Source of the DNA: a virus | IMG/VR virus record: IMGVR_UViG_3300020411_003973 | Span: 1-37,818 of that record | DNA: 37,818 nt | Reading direction: 5' to 3' (one strand) | In this document: positions 8,401-15,701 of the stretch, in pieces | Position numbering within the stretch: the first letter of the stretch is position 1 | Layout of the letters: each line of letters opens with the position of its first letter | Translations under genes and position numbers: made by a program | Notes under the pieces: model-generated | What the model saw: only the letters and a program-made list of their open reading frames with translations | The model's database searches: none | What the model was told of the DNA's origin: nothing

Positions 8401-8900
8401 AAGCGCGGATATCTATAAAAATTATCACCTTGATGAGTTTCAGAGACAATTTTGTAAATGTTATTCAAGCCCACCTGATTAAGCGCAACCAGCACGATAT
8501 GCCTGCGCGCATTGATCTTGTTCTTGGACTTCCTCTTGGAGGCTCCCTCGTCTTCTGTAGATACTTTATCTGTATCAGAAATAATCTTCTTAGCTTGTTT
8601 CTTGTCAAGCTTGACTCTCTCATACTCCTCTTTCCACTCTTCTACGGAAGGCACAAAATAGGCCTCGACGCCGAAGATGGGCTTAAAGTCTTTACCTTCC
8701 TCCTTCATCTTCTTGGCATGCAATACTTGATAAGACAAGCCATTCATGTTGCCATGATCGGTGAGGGCAAGGGCTGACATGCCGTTTTGATATGCGAAAT
8801 CCATGTGCTCTTGTGGATATCCAAACCCATCAAAAACTGAGCCGGCAACGCTGTGGGCGTGCAAGCCGACGAACGGAATTTGTGATACAGTTCTCTCCAT
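5469..8900 (-). CDS. dnaE: DNA polymerase III alpha subunit (family C replicative polymerase)
   Basis: This 1143-residue protein is close in length to bacterial DnaE (about 1160). The N-terminal PHP domain is recognisable by HAHSVAG (H14, H16), LTDHGN (46-51) and FGVEAYF. The polymerase core shows AGPGRGSAAGSL (429-440), the two catalytic aspartates in PDIDYD (471-476) and the third in FDLLGLSTLE. A helix-hairpin-helix-like region (IKGLGDKAIEQI) and a C-terminal OB-fold-like stretch follow. It would be the main replicative polymerase, which is uncommon for a T4-related phage because those usually carry a family B enzyme. AAGGAG lies before the ATG. A 52-base gap upstream contains an AT-rich stretch that could hold a promoter. 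Confidence 0.96.
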   Translation of the reverse strand: MERTVSQIPFVGLHAHSVAGSVFDGFGYPQEHMDFAYQNGMSALALTDHGNMNGLSYQVLHAKKMKEEGKDFKPIFGVEAYFVPSVEEWKEEYERVKLDKKQAKKIISDTDKVSTEDEGASKRKSKNKINARRHIVLVALNQVGLNNIYKIVSETHQGDNFYRYPRLDYKMLEKYGEGIMASSACLGGVYAGDYWDNRDDGDEAVLTAMRETTRRMQKALGSRWYGELQWNNVPEQHILNKFVIQMKDEFGIDLISTADSHYPSPDAWKERELYKRLGWLGGGKKQPDYMTSELPLGVEEIGYELYPKNGDQMWASYKKYSSEAGVEYDDGVVRDSLTTTHWIAHELIDDFMPDDTVRLPGFVVPDGADADETLTKACISGLKKLGLDDDEEYIERLKHEITTINGRGFSKYFLTMKAIADKAGEHMLAGPGRGSAAGSLVAYVLGITQVDPIKYGLLFSRFLRSDAKDYPDIDYDVSDAFGLKEILAEEWGNTTVVPISNFNTLQLRSLIKDIGKFYDVPFVEVNAVTSRMVKEATPKAKKKHGIKAGVYVPTFEEVMDYSISLQNFLNKYPHIKTHVESLVGQVRSVSRHAGGVVIGEDLDKHMPLICSGGVIQTPWSEGMNVRHLEPLGFIKFDLLGLSTLEMIQSAVGHILKRHHGIQDPTFADIKKYYEENLHPDKIDLNDDKVYKNIFHKGKFAGVFQFTNAGAQRFCKKAKPNNIIDISAITSIYRPGPLSASVDRQYVKAKNNSSDIRYINDTVKEVTSETAGFLIFQEQIALLAHKLGKDISLDEGNKLRKLLTKKGTGKGAKEKNKIREKFIQGCKEKGIEESKASDLWQTFEYFSGYGFNKSHAISYSILSFQCAWLLNYYPAEWMAAFLDKEPESRKEVAISLAQKSGFKIKSLDINTSTQQWEIAEDGRTLIQPLSSIKGLGDKAIEQIINNRPFNTVEELLFNEDIVYSKLNKKALDVLCRAGAIPNLVDERFTGAKHFWMACIQDRPKSVKKLVENIELYSPEGDFSSEEKIEYISSLTGMFPFSLVMSQNVMEAIERYCVPAVGNWDNKLGVAWFIPRQIIPKKTKNDKPYWLVKVIDDTSTTTTIKCWGIKEHDVLHLNRPYAAKLDYSDEWGFSSRSVRGFKLLG

Positions 8901-8952
8901 CTTTTCTCCTTAAGCTACAAAAACAATATAATGATGACTTTAAAAAAGTAAA

Positions 8953-9798
8953 TTACTCATCAAAACTAATCTCGTTCCACTCTTTGTAGCCCAATAAGCT
9001 TGGTTTTATAACATTGTTAGACTTGCCCAAAAACGAACAATAGTTAGCCCAGCTATCTATACTCTTGTAATCAGAGATTTCGATTTTCTCATGAGCACTA
9101 AAGTCCAAAGTATCGAAAACCTCAGAAGGAGAGAAGTTGCGATAAGAGTACCTCTCGTCTTTTGATAATTTTACAGTGCGAAAAGAGTCAAGCCAAAGAC
9201 CAGTTGATTTATCTCTGACCTCGCCAACAAGTTGTTCAATGTGCTCTGGAAGCAGAGTCATTCCTAAATATTTATTGTCAACAATAGACTGACCATCGTG
9301 ATTTAAGATAACACCTTTTTCATAAATAGTCCGCCTGTGGGCTTGAATTGCGTCAGGTGAGTAGTATCCGTATGGCCAAGAGACATAGAAGATATCTGGA
9401 CGCGTCCATTTGCTCAGAGCGCCGGCAACCTTTAGGGCCGTGCCGGCACCATGTATGGCGCCCCAACTCAGGCAATCTCTCTTTCCCAGGTCACGCGGAT
9501 GAATCGGCACATAGTAAATTCTAATCATGCGACGGTGTTCATCTCGATTGCTCTCAAAGTGCCGATTAGCGTAGACAGGATCTTCTATCTTTTCTCCAAC
9601 CTGATACCTTATCAATGGCTGGACGTCGTCATTGCAGACAATCCAGATTGTAGAGCATCCTGCATACGCGCACTCCGCAACCGAGCGTTCTACAGAAAGA
9701 TAGTTTGGCGCCAAGGGCATCAGACTCTCGTGCCATGGCATATCAAAGTCGCTCCTAAGGCCAGATACCGGTATTATACCTGCAACGTGCTTCTTCAT
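8953..9798 (-). CDS. Nucleotidyltransferase-like protein (GT-A fold), unknown substrate
   Basis: This 281-residue protein begins with HVAGIIPVSGLRSDFDMPW followed by ESLMPLAPNY. The layout matches the strand-loop-PxLxP start of sugar-nucleotide and related nucleotidyltransferases, although the usual GGxGTR loop is altered. IWIVCNDDVQPLIRYQVG (51-68) fits the next strand and helix, and the later VSWPYGYYSP fits a donor-site strand. Its ATG overlaps the stop of the upstream partner gene (ATGA), so the two are probably made as a pair. As far as I recall, this pair is shared by other marine phages. The reaction and substrate are unknown; activation of a sugar or modified nucleotide is a reasonable guess, not shown. 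Confidence 0.6.
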   Translation of the reverse strand: MKKHVAGIIPVSGLRSDFDMPWHESLMPLAPNYLSVERSVAECAYAGCSTIWIVCNDDVQPLIRYQVGEKIEDPVYANRHFESNRDEHRRMIRIYYVPIHPRDLGKRDCLSWGAIHGAGTALKVAGALSKWTRPDIFYVSWPYGYYSPDAIQAHRRTIYEKGVILNHDGQSIVDNKYLGMTLLPEHIEQLVGEVRDKSTGLWLDSFRTVKLSKDERYSYRNFSPSEVFDTLDFSAHEKIEISDYKSIDSWANYCSFLGKSNNVIKPSLLGYKEWNEISFDE

Positions 9799-10535
9799 CC
9801 CACCTTCACCAAAGTTATATTATTACTTTTTTTGTAGTCCTGCTTGTAGATTGGAAGAACATCTCTCTTCCAAAGTTCTAGCTCAACCCCAGGGAAGCCA
9901 TGACTACTCAGCAGCGCTTGGGCCTTAAATCTAGACATGGTGTCACTATACTCTATTGAAGATATCTGCTGTCTGGTCATAAATGATTCCACAACCAAAT
10001 CTTTGCTAGCGTGCTCTCCGTCGCGACGCGAGCTTTGAAAAAGCTGTATCTTTTTTGCAAACTCTTCGCCGTTGGCCTCAATAGAAGTTAAATCTATTTT
10101 AGAATGCCTCTTGATATCAAACCAGTCCAAAACCCTATAGCCAAGCAAAACCTGATTAAAGTCAGAATCTAAACCTGCGATGTCCTGCATGCTGAATATA
10201 GTGCAGGTCTGGTATTTGACTCTATACATGTTGCCAGACAAGGTAAACACCTTGATGGTGTCACTGTCTAATTCAAAGCGCAAGGATTGAATCAACCCGC
10301 CAAAAGGATTCAATCCTTTCTCGTAGAGTTCAACACTAAGCGCAGACCATTGCTCTTCTAAATTATTGCCGGCTGAATCGACATCATAAGAGTGGATAGC
10401 AGGATAACTATTGAGCAGTAAATGAGTCTTGTTTTTAGTGGCAAATCGTAATGCATCTAGACTTCCTCCTATGGTTACGGCAGTCCATTGAAAATCAGCA
10501 CCCGCAGCCGTCTTGCTTGGCTTCACATTCTTCAA
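9795..10535 (-). CDS. Conserved protein paired with the nucleotidyltransferase-like gene
   Basis: This 246-residue protein is of unknown function. The N-terminal WTAVTIGGSLDALRFATKN (about 17-35) has the strand, Gly-rich turn and helix of a Rossmann-type nucleotide-binding fold. The rest is mixed alpha/beta, with DWFDIKRHSKIDL and a conserved-looking SSRRDGEHASKDLV. The start is uncertain: TTG at 10535, or GTG at 10526, both within the 3' end of the lysozyme gene. The overlap with both neighbours indicates tight co-expression. A dinucleotide-dependent enzyme acting with the downstream nucleotidyltransferase is one hypothesis. Confidence 0.6.
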   Translation of the reverse strand: MKNVKPSKTAAGADFQWTAVTIGGSLDALRFATKNKTHLLLNSYPAIHSYDVDSAGNNLEEQWSALSVELYEKGLNPFGGLIQSLRFELDSDTIKVFTLSGNMYRVKYQTCTIFSMQDIAGLDSDFNQVLLGYRVLDWFDIKRHSKIDLTSIEANGEEFAKKIQLFQSSRRDGEHASKDLVVESFMTRQQISSIEYSDTMSRFKAQALLSSHGFPGVELELWKRDVLPIYKQDYKKSNNITLVKVG

Positions 10536-11187
10536 CTTCTTTTCTCAGCTTCATTATGTTTTTATGCCACTTCCTTAAAACACGGTAGTGTAAAGGCCTC
10601 TCCTTGCACCGGCCACCCTTCTTTTTGTAGCGTATGCCGGTCACCCAAGCAGCTAGCCATATCCTATTATCAGTTCTGTATTTGCACTTTCTCTTCACGC
10701 CAGGTATCTGGCGAACGATATGCTTCATCCACGCGTGGGCTGAGGCGATCGGATCAGTTCTGTCTAGACCAGGGTTCATTTTTTTATAGACTGGCCAAAG
10801 TTGCAGCATCCCAATGGCCATCGGTGTTTTCTTGTTCTTGCTAAACTTTCTGTCACCTTTGGCTTTTGGATTGTAACCAGATTCCCAACATGCTGCTGCT
10901 AGGAGCATCCCCTTCATCCCAGCTGGCACGTTATATGATTTTTCAATTTCAACCAACTTCTTCAAAAGCTTCCTATCAACCTTGTCAGGTTTTCGGCGCC
11001 GACAATTAAAGATTGCTTGGTCGAGGATCTCATCATAGGTGACTGACATTTGGACCTTTCTAACAGGTTTGACGTACATGTCACTGTCCGCAATTTCAAT
11101 CAAATGCACAGGCTTTGCGAAGGCCCGATCTATGTCGGTGCTCCCTGCTCCGCTAAAAATAAAATATAAAGGTAACAACCAATCCAC
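10495..11187 (-). CDS. Lytic transglycosylase/lysozyme-like endolysin
   Basis: This 230-residue protein has an SLT-type lysozyme core. The probable catalytic Glu102 sits in CWESGYNPKAKG, AIGMLQLWP is at 124-132, and WLAAWVTG at 177-184 stands in for the usual AYNAG motif. Such enzymes cleave the glycan strands of peptidoglycan. Residues 3-15 are hydrophobic and may be a signal-anchor, although no positive charges precede them. Seven Cys residues, three at the C-terminus (C221, C228, C230), suggest disulfides outside the cytoplasm. The gene starts at GTG, overlapping the thyX stop by one base, with GGAGAG upstream. No holin is evident nearby. It could serve lysis or be a virion entry enzyme; its place among replication genes favours lysis. 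Confidence 0.75.
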   Translation of the reverse strand: MDWLLPLYFIFSGAGSTDIDRAFAKPVHLIEIADSDMYVKPVRKVQMSVTYDEILDQAIFNCRRRKPDKVDRKLLKKLVEIEKSYNVPAGMKGMLLAAACWESGYNPKAKGDRKFSKNKKTPMAIGMLQLWPVYKKMNPGLDRTDPIASAHAWMKHIVRQIPGVKRKCKYRTDNRIWLAAWVTGIRYKKKGGRCKERPLHYRVLRKWHKNIMKLRKEVEECEAKQDGCGC

Positions 11188-11891
11188 TACTTCTCTCCTT
11201 CCGCAACTTTAAAGGCGCTCACTGCCGCTGGCCACAAATCTCTTGCTATTTCTAACATGTTATTTGCTAATTGCTGAATCTCCCACTGAGCACCCTCATG
11301 CGTTCTAAGACTTATAAACTTAAGTAGGTTGCTTAGATTGACAGTGCCATAATATTCAGTATAAAGATTTTGAGGTAGTACGCCGCGTGCTTGTTCTCTA
11401 CAAATTCCGCTATCAATTAATTTATTGTAGAGTCGTAGAGATTTGAGGTGATGACCCCTAACGAGATACGACGCACCTGAGCCGCCAGACAGACTACCCT
11501 CATCAATCACCGGGTCGATCAAATCGTTAAAGTTACTAGCCTGTCTATTTGATTTATGTTGTGTTCTAAAGCTTTTTGGCTCATAAAACCTAATACCAAC
11601 ATCAGTGTACCTGCGACTGATCTCATTATAGGACCACGTACGATGCCTCATGTGCTGAGACCGCACGAACAAGGGAACACAAATTCTAAAAGTCAAAACA
11701 TTGTGCTCGAAGGTTGATGTGTGCCTATGCTCAACCAAATATTTAATTAACTTACGATCCTTGTCGTCGATCTCATCCTTGTGTTTTCCAAAAGATACGC
11801 GCGCTGCATTAACAATCGTCAAGTCGGTACCCATGCTGTCAACTAGCTCGACAAACCCCACCTTATCATCATATAGGTATTTCCTTTCCAT
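11187..11891 (-). CDS. thyX: Flavin-dependent thymidylate synthase
   Basis: ThyX methylates dUMP to dTMP using FAD, NADPH and methylene-tetrahydrofolate. The diagnostic RHRx7S motif is at 82-92 (RHRTWSYNEIS) followed by RRY, and the N-terminal AARVSFGK and EHRHTSTFEHN segments are typical. At 234 residues it is full length. I prefer the ATG at 11891, with AGAG/GTGAG just upstream, over an upstream TTG at 11912 that would overlap the co-chaperonin gene. With dUTPase, the deaminase and the reductase it completes a phage-encoded dTTP route. Confidence 0.95.
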   Translation of the reverse strand: MERKYLYDDKVGFVELVDSMGTDLTIVNAARVSFGKHKDEIDDKDRKLIKYLVEHRHTSTFEHNVLTFRICVPLFVRSQHMRHRTWSYNEISRRYTDVGIRFYEPKSFRTQHKSNRQASNFNDLIDPVIDEGSLSGGSGASYLVRGHHLKSLRLYNKLIDSGICREQARGVLPQNLYTEYYGTVNLSNLLKFISLRTHEGAQWEIQQLANNMLEIARDLWPAAVSAFKVAEGEK

Positions 11892-11901
11892 ACTCACTCT
11901 T

Positions 11902-12171
11902 TTAAGATTCAACTCGCGCTACGACATGACTCTCCAACACAATGTGGTGGACTTCACCGCCTACGTTAACATGCTCAAGGCTATGGCTGGGCACAACAAG
12001 ACAACACCCAGACCAAAGGGCAGAATCCTCATGAGCCTTTATCAGCTTCACAACCTTGAAAGGCTCAACATCGATTTTTACATCATCCGGCACAAGTATA
12101 GTTGATTTGTCTTGTTTGTCTTCATTGAGGCAAGGCTCAACAACCAAATACCTATTTAGTGGGAATAGCAT
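11902..12171 (-). CDS. GroES/gp31-like co-chaperonin
   Basis: This 89-residue protein has the GroES layout: an N-terminal PLNRYLVVEP strand, a short mobile-loop-like STILVPD segment (23-29), and a C-terminal half ending in VVARVES, which matches the GroES ending LAIVEA. T4 gp31 replaces GroES for folding of the capsid protein, and many marine phages encode such a protein; the same role is inferred here. Sequence identity with GroES is low, and the roof-loop Gly residues are only partly kept. It starts two bases after the GapR-like stop, with AGGAG upstream. Confidence 0.6.
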   Translation of the reverse strand: MLFPLNRYLVVEPCLNEDKQDKSTILVPDDVKIDVEPFKVVKLIKAHEDSALWSGCCLVVPSHSLEHVNVGGEVHHIVLESHVVARVES

Positions 12172-12172
12172 G

Positions 12173-12421
12173 TCATGCTCCTGTGATTTTTGTATTAATC
12201 TTGTTAAAGTAATTTACAAACTCATTGATGTCGTCGCCGTTCTTCAGCATACGATAAGCTCTCACAACTTGACGCATCTCGTCGCGACTTAGCCACCCGT
12301 TTTGAACGTAATTACTTCTCAAATCTCTTTTGTGTTCCTTGTACGGCTCCATCTCATCTTCAATAGCCTTAAACGCTTTAATAAACTCAACTGCGTACTC
12401 ATCCTTCGTTAGGTCACTCAT
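12173..12421 (-). CDS. GapR/DUF2312-like DNA-binding protein (tentative)
   Basis: This 82-residue helical protein has a long charged helix (IEDEMEPYKEHKRDLRSNY), a turn at NGW, and the helix EMRQVVRAYRML, then a C-terminal acidic helix. The order and the NG(F/W)-x(5-7)-(L/M)R-x-(V/I)-(V/I)-R pattern resemble GapR, an alphaproteobacterial protein that clamps around overtwisted DNA ahead of replication forks. If correct, the phage copy could sense supercoiling during its own replication or modulate host nucleoid proteins. The match is by eye, and other small coiled-coil families could look similar. GGAGAG precedes the start. Confidence 0.45.
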   Translation of the reverse strand: MSDLTKDEYAVEFIKAFKAIEDEMEPYKEHKRDLRSNYVQNGWLSRDEMRQVVRAYRMLKNGDDINEFVNYFNKINTKITGA

Positions 12422-12444
12422 TATACTCTCCTTTGTTGTTTTTG

Positions 12445-14301
12445 TTAAGTGATTTCACAGGCGCCGCCAGCACAAGCTAGCTCGCCCGTCAGATTTGTAT
12501 TATCCTCTGCTTCTATAATTTTAGAAACATCCACCTCTTTTAAAAGGTTAAAACTCTTTTCGTATTCTTCCTTGCTGCAATCTTCGAACGGAGCCTGTTT
12601 ATAATTGTGATCTGCCCAAGGTAGTACCGACAGGCCGTTATATACATTCTTGTTGTCCCACATCCACTCTGCAACCTCTTCCCATTCTTTTTCCTTAATA
12701 GAAATGGTGGCAGACACGTTGTGCGTATTCTGACCCCTGCAGTGGCCCGGGCGGACCCAATCATGAGAAACTGCCTGAACTCTCCTCAGCAAATCCAGAG
12801 CGCTCTCTTTTCTAGTGATACTGCCTCTAGGGGCTTGCTGTGGTACAGTTATAACTGCAGTGTCATGAGGTCGAAAGAACTCATCTTCTACGAGTTCTGG
12901 ATGGTTTACATACAAATACCAATATATGGCCTCATTTTTCCCAACCCGTATTCTCCTCTTGTAGTGTCTGTTGTGCCATGCATGGATGCCACTAGAGGTG
13001 CCAAGAGTCAAGGATGTGGTGCCTGCAGGCTTAACACAAGTTGTCCTAGCTGCTGGTTTTATCCCAATCAAGCTTGCGACTCTTTTATTTTCCTTCCTAA
13101 CAAGCTTGGCTGCAGTCGACATGTCCAAATTAAGAACTTTACCTGATGCGATACCAGTCATAGAAACTCCAATCAATGCATCTTTTTCTGTTGTCCTGCG
13201 CCAAATATCTCGCAAATAATGAAAATCAGTGTATCCTGCCTGGAGCGTGCCAATAAAGGCTGCTGCAGTGGCACGTTGCTCATAATCTTGTTGAGACTCT
13301 ATGTTGGAAGCATTAATTTCAGTCAAATTACAAAATTGGTAGGGCCGGAGGGCAATCTCACAACATGGATTGGTGCCCCAGTCTTTATCGTTAGAGAAAT
13401 AAAAACCAGGCTCCCCCGAGCCGCTAGCGCGGACGCGCTCCCAGATGTCCATAAAGAATTCTTTAGTGACTCTGTGGCGCATCAAAACTACTGAGTTGTT
13501 TGCCCTGCCTCGCTGAGGATTTGTCTCCCACCAGTTTCCTGTTTTCGCAGCGAGCATCTCTTCATCGTCCGCCGAAAAAAGTGAAATAAGAGCAGCACGA
13601 CGAATCCCCCCGGCGAGAACAGCATCAGCAATGTAGCAAATAATGTCGTGTACTTCGATAGGTTCAAGCTGGTCTCCTGCTTCTTTGCTATCTAAAACTC
13701 CCCTGACCTTCAAAAGACATTCTTTTAAAGGCTGGGGGCCTGGGGCTTTGCCGCCAGAAGTAACTAGTCGCGCGCCTTTAGGACGGATGTCACTAAAATC
13801 AAAACGCACCCTGGAGCCCCCCTTAAAGTAGGATCCAATTAAAACTTTCACTGCGTCGGCCCAGCCTTCGATTGAGTCCCCAATTAAATATCTCCTAGTC
13901 CTCTTTAGGCTAGGTTTTTTGATTTCAGGTAATTTTTCAACGTGGTGCTTCTGCACAGAAAAACCAACACCTGTTCCTCCAAGAAGGAGAAACATGCACT
14001 CGCTGAAAGCCAGAATATGATCAACAGGAAGGTAAGCGCAGTTGTAAATCCGGTTAGGAGCCACTTCAATTGGCTTGCCACCGAATTGCATCGATCGCAT
14101 AGATGGTAAAACTTTTTTTTCATAGACATATTCATAGGCCTCCTTGATCTCGTCCCTTAGATCTGGATACTTCTTAATGTGCATATTTTTATTTCTGGTT
14201 ACTAACTCTTCCCATGTCTCGCGGCGCTCAAGCTTCGGCTCAAAGCGCGCATATTTCATATGTACTGTGATGTCTGATAAGATTTTATTAGATAGTTCCA
14301 T
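12445..14301 (-). CDS. Adenosylcobalamin-dependent (class II) ribonucleoside-triphosphate reductase
   Basis: This 618-residue single-chain reductase turns ribonucleotides into deoxyribonucleotides. The five expected cysteines are visible: Cys88 (YNCAYLP) and Cys324 (FCNLTEIN) as the redox pair, Cys313 in NPCCEI as the thiyl radical site with Glu315, and C610/C615 in the C-terminal CAGGAC tail that passes electrons on. SMTGIASG and CVKPAGTTS are also typical. There is no small radical subunit gene and no glycyl-radical loop, which supports class II (B12) rather than class I or III. It is shorter than the Lactobacillus enzyme (about 740), so part of the allosteric region may be trimmed. It overlaps the helicase gene by 14 bases, with AAGGAAG before the start. 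Confidence 0.93.
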   Translation of the reverse strand: MELSNKILSDITVHMKYARFEPKLERRETWEELVTRNKNMHIKKYPDLRDEIKEAYEYVYEKKVLPSMRSMQFGGKPIEVAPNRIYNCAYLPVDHILAFSECMFLLLGGTGVGFSVQKHHVEKLPEIKKPSLKRTRRYLIGDSIEGWADAVKVLIGSYFKGGSRVRFDFSDIRPKGARLVTSGGKAPGPQPLKECLLKVRGVLDSKEAGDQLEPIEVHDIICYIADAVLAGGIRRAALISLFSADDEEMLAAKTGNWWETNPQRGRANNSVVLMRHRVTKEFFMDIWERVRASGSGEPGFYFSNDKDWGTNPCCEIALRPYQFCNLTEINASNIESQQDYEQRATAAAFIGTLQAGYTDFHYLRDIWRRTTEKDALIGVSMTGIASGKVLNLDMSTAAKLVRKENKRVASLIGIKPAARTTCVKPAGTTSLTLGTSSGIHAWHNRHYKRRIRVGKNEAIYWYLYVNHPELVEDEFFRPHDTAVITVPQQAPRGSITRKESALDLLRRVQAVSHDWVRPGHCRGQNTHNVSATISIKEKEWEEVAEWMWDNKNVYNGLSVLPWADHNYKQAPFEDCSKEEYEKSFNLLKEVDVSKIIEAEDNTNLTGELACAGGACEIT

Positions 14302-15667
14302 CGGCTGCTTCCTTCTTTGTTTTTCTAAATTGTTTGTATTTTTCCTTTAGAGAAGTTGCGACTTGCTGAGGTGACGCGACAGGGCCCACAGAGGGACTGT
14401 CGACAGGCGAGAGGACCTGCAGATTGACACAAGACGTGTCCATAAGCATAGGGAACACCAGTCCATCGGGTCCATTTCTATTTTTTGCGATAAACATTCG
14501 TGCTGTATTGGCATTTTTGTCTCTTATCGTTCGTGAAACAGAGCAGATAAAGTCTGACACAAAGCACTTATTAAATGCCTCAGAGATAGATTCCATTGTT
14601 ACCACTTCTGCGTTCAATCCTGTCCTGTTGGTTTGCGAAGCTGTCCAAACAGGACACTTATTTTCTTGCGCAATAGCTCTTAGGTTTTCATAAATAGACT
14701 CTAACTCATTCCTCTTCTCTTTAAAAATTGCAGGGGCTCTTAGCAAATCAGCGTAATCTACTAAAATCATATCAATTTTGTGATTTCTTTTTTTTAATTT
14801 TTCTAAATGTGCGCGTAAAGTATTCGGAGAGGCGGTCTTTGTGGGGTATTCTTTAATAATAAGCGTCCCTTCAACTTCGCTAATAGCCTCTAAGACATCT
14901 TCTTTGCGATGAAATAAGGTAGACAACGGCACTTGACTAATGCAACTGTCGTATCTCTGCCCTGTTACGGCCTCCGACAATTCTAGTGTATAATGCACTA
15001 CATTTTTGCCTGCTTTTAGCGCTTGGGCGCCCAAGTGTGCCAAAACCATTGATTTTCCTGCGCCCGTGGGGGCGATTACAACACCCATCTCGCCAGTACC
15101 TAAGCCGCCTTTCGTCAGCTTGTCAACTTTGTCCCAGCCAGTCGTTACAGGATTACGAGCTTTAATCTCATATCTCATCTCGAAGTCTTTAACAAACTCG
15201 TGACCAAAATCATTATCAGTGCCGAGATTCAGAGCCTCATCAATTACTTTTCTAACTTCATCGTATGATGAACTTTGAATTAAGTCGGCCGACTTCATAA
15301 GCGCTTCTTTGAGCTTCTGCTTTTTGCAAAAATCCAAAGATGTATCTTTGATGTACTTCTCGTCATCAACACTCTTAATGAGTGTTCGGCTAAAATAGTC
15401 TCTTACCTGTTTTTGAGTTGCTTCGTTTTGATTGTCAAGTTCTGTCCTCAGAATAGAGGCAATAATCTTATCAGTTGGATGGACGCCGTATTTTTTTCTA
15501 TAACCAAACACCACCGAGACAAAGACTCTCAGGTACTTTAGCTCAAAAAAATTTATATCTAAAACTTCTTCAAGTTGATCTGCGAATGGCCGGTCTTGTA
15601 AAATTAGTTGACATAAAGTCTCCTGAAATTGTTTTCCATATTTGGAAAAGCTGATATTGTCTGTCAT
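14288..15667 (-). CDS. Replicative DNA helicase, DnaB/gp41-like
   Basis: This 459-residue helicase has an N-terminal helical domain (1-150) and a RecA-type motor. Walker A is APTGAGKS (199-206) and Walker B is MILVDYADLL (300-309); TASQTNRTGL is the H3-like motif that follows, and a basic segment ends near the C-terminus. It would unwind DNA ahead of the phage polymerase as a hexamer. No separate primase was found in the window; there is no zinc-finger or TOPRIM region in this protein. It starts after GAGGAAG. Confidence 0.93.
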   Translation of the reverse strand: MTDNISFSKYGKQFQETLCQLILQDRPFADQLEEVLDINFFELKYLRVFVSVVFGYRKKYGVHPTDKIIASILRTELDNQNEATQKQVRDYFSRTLIKSVDDEKYIKDTSLDFCKKQKLKEALMKSADLIQSSSYDEVRKVIDEALNLGTDNDFGHEFVKDFEMRYEIKARNPVTTGWDKVDKLTKGGLGTGEMGVVIAPTGAGKSMVLAHLGAQALKAGKNVVHYTLELSEAVTGQRYDSCISQVPLSTLFHRKEDVLEAISEVEGTLIIKEYPTKTASPNTLRAHLEKLKKRNHKIDMILVDYADLLRAPAIFKEKRNELESIYENLRAIAQENKCPVWTASQTNRTGLNAEVVTMESISEAFNKCFVSDFICSVSRTIRDKNANTARMFIAKNRNGPDGLVFPMLMDTSCVNLQVLSPVDSPSVGPVASPQQVATSLKEKYKQFRKTKKEAADGTI

Positions 15668-15701
15668 TTCTTCCTCGCTTAAATTTAAGATAACTACGGC
15701 A

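Noticed and set aside
8190-8777. Plus-strand 195-codon open frame opposite dnaE
   Set aside because: It is a shadow of a well-supported dnaE reading frame with all expected motifs, and has no ribosome site.
9321-9335. Another ACTATTTAT word inside the nucleotidyltransferase-like gene
   Set aside because: It lies inside a coding region (codons for R-T-I-Y) with no start codon nearby; taken as chance.
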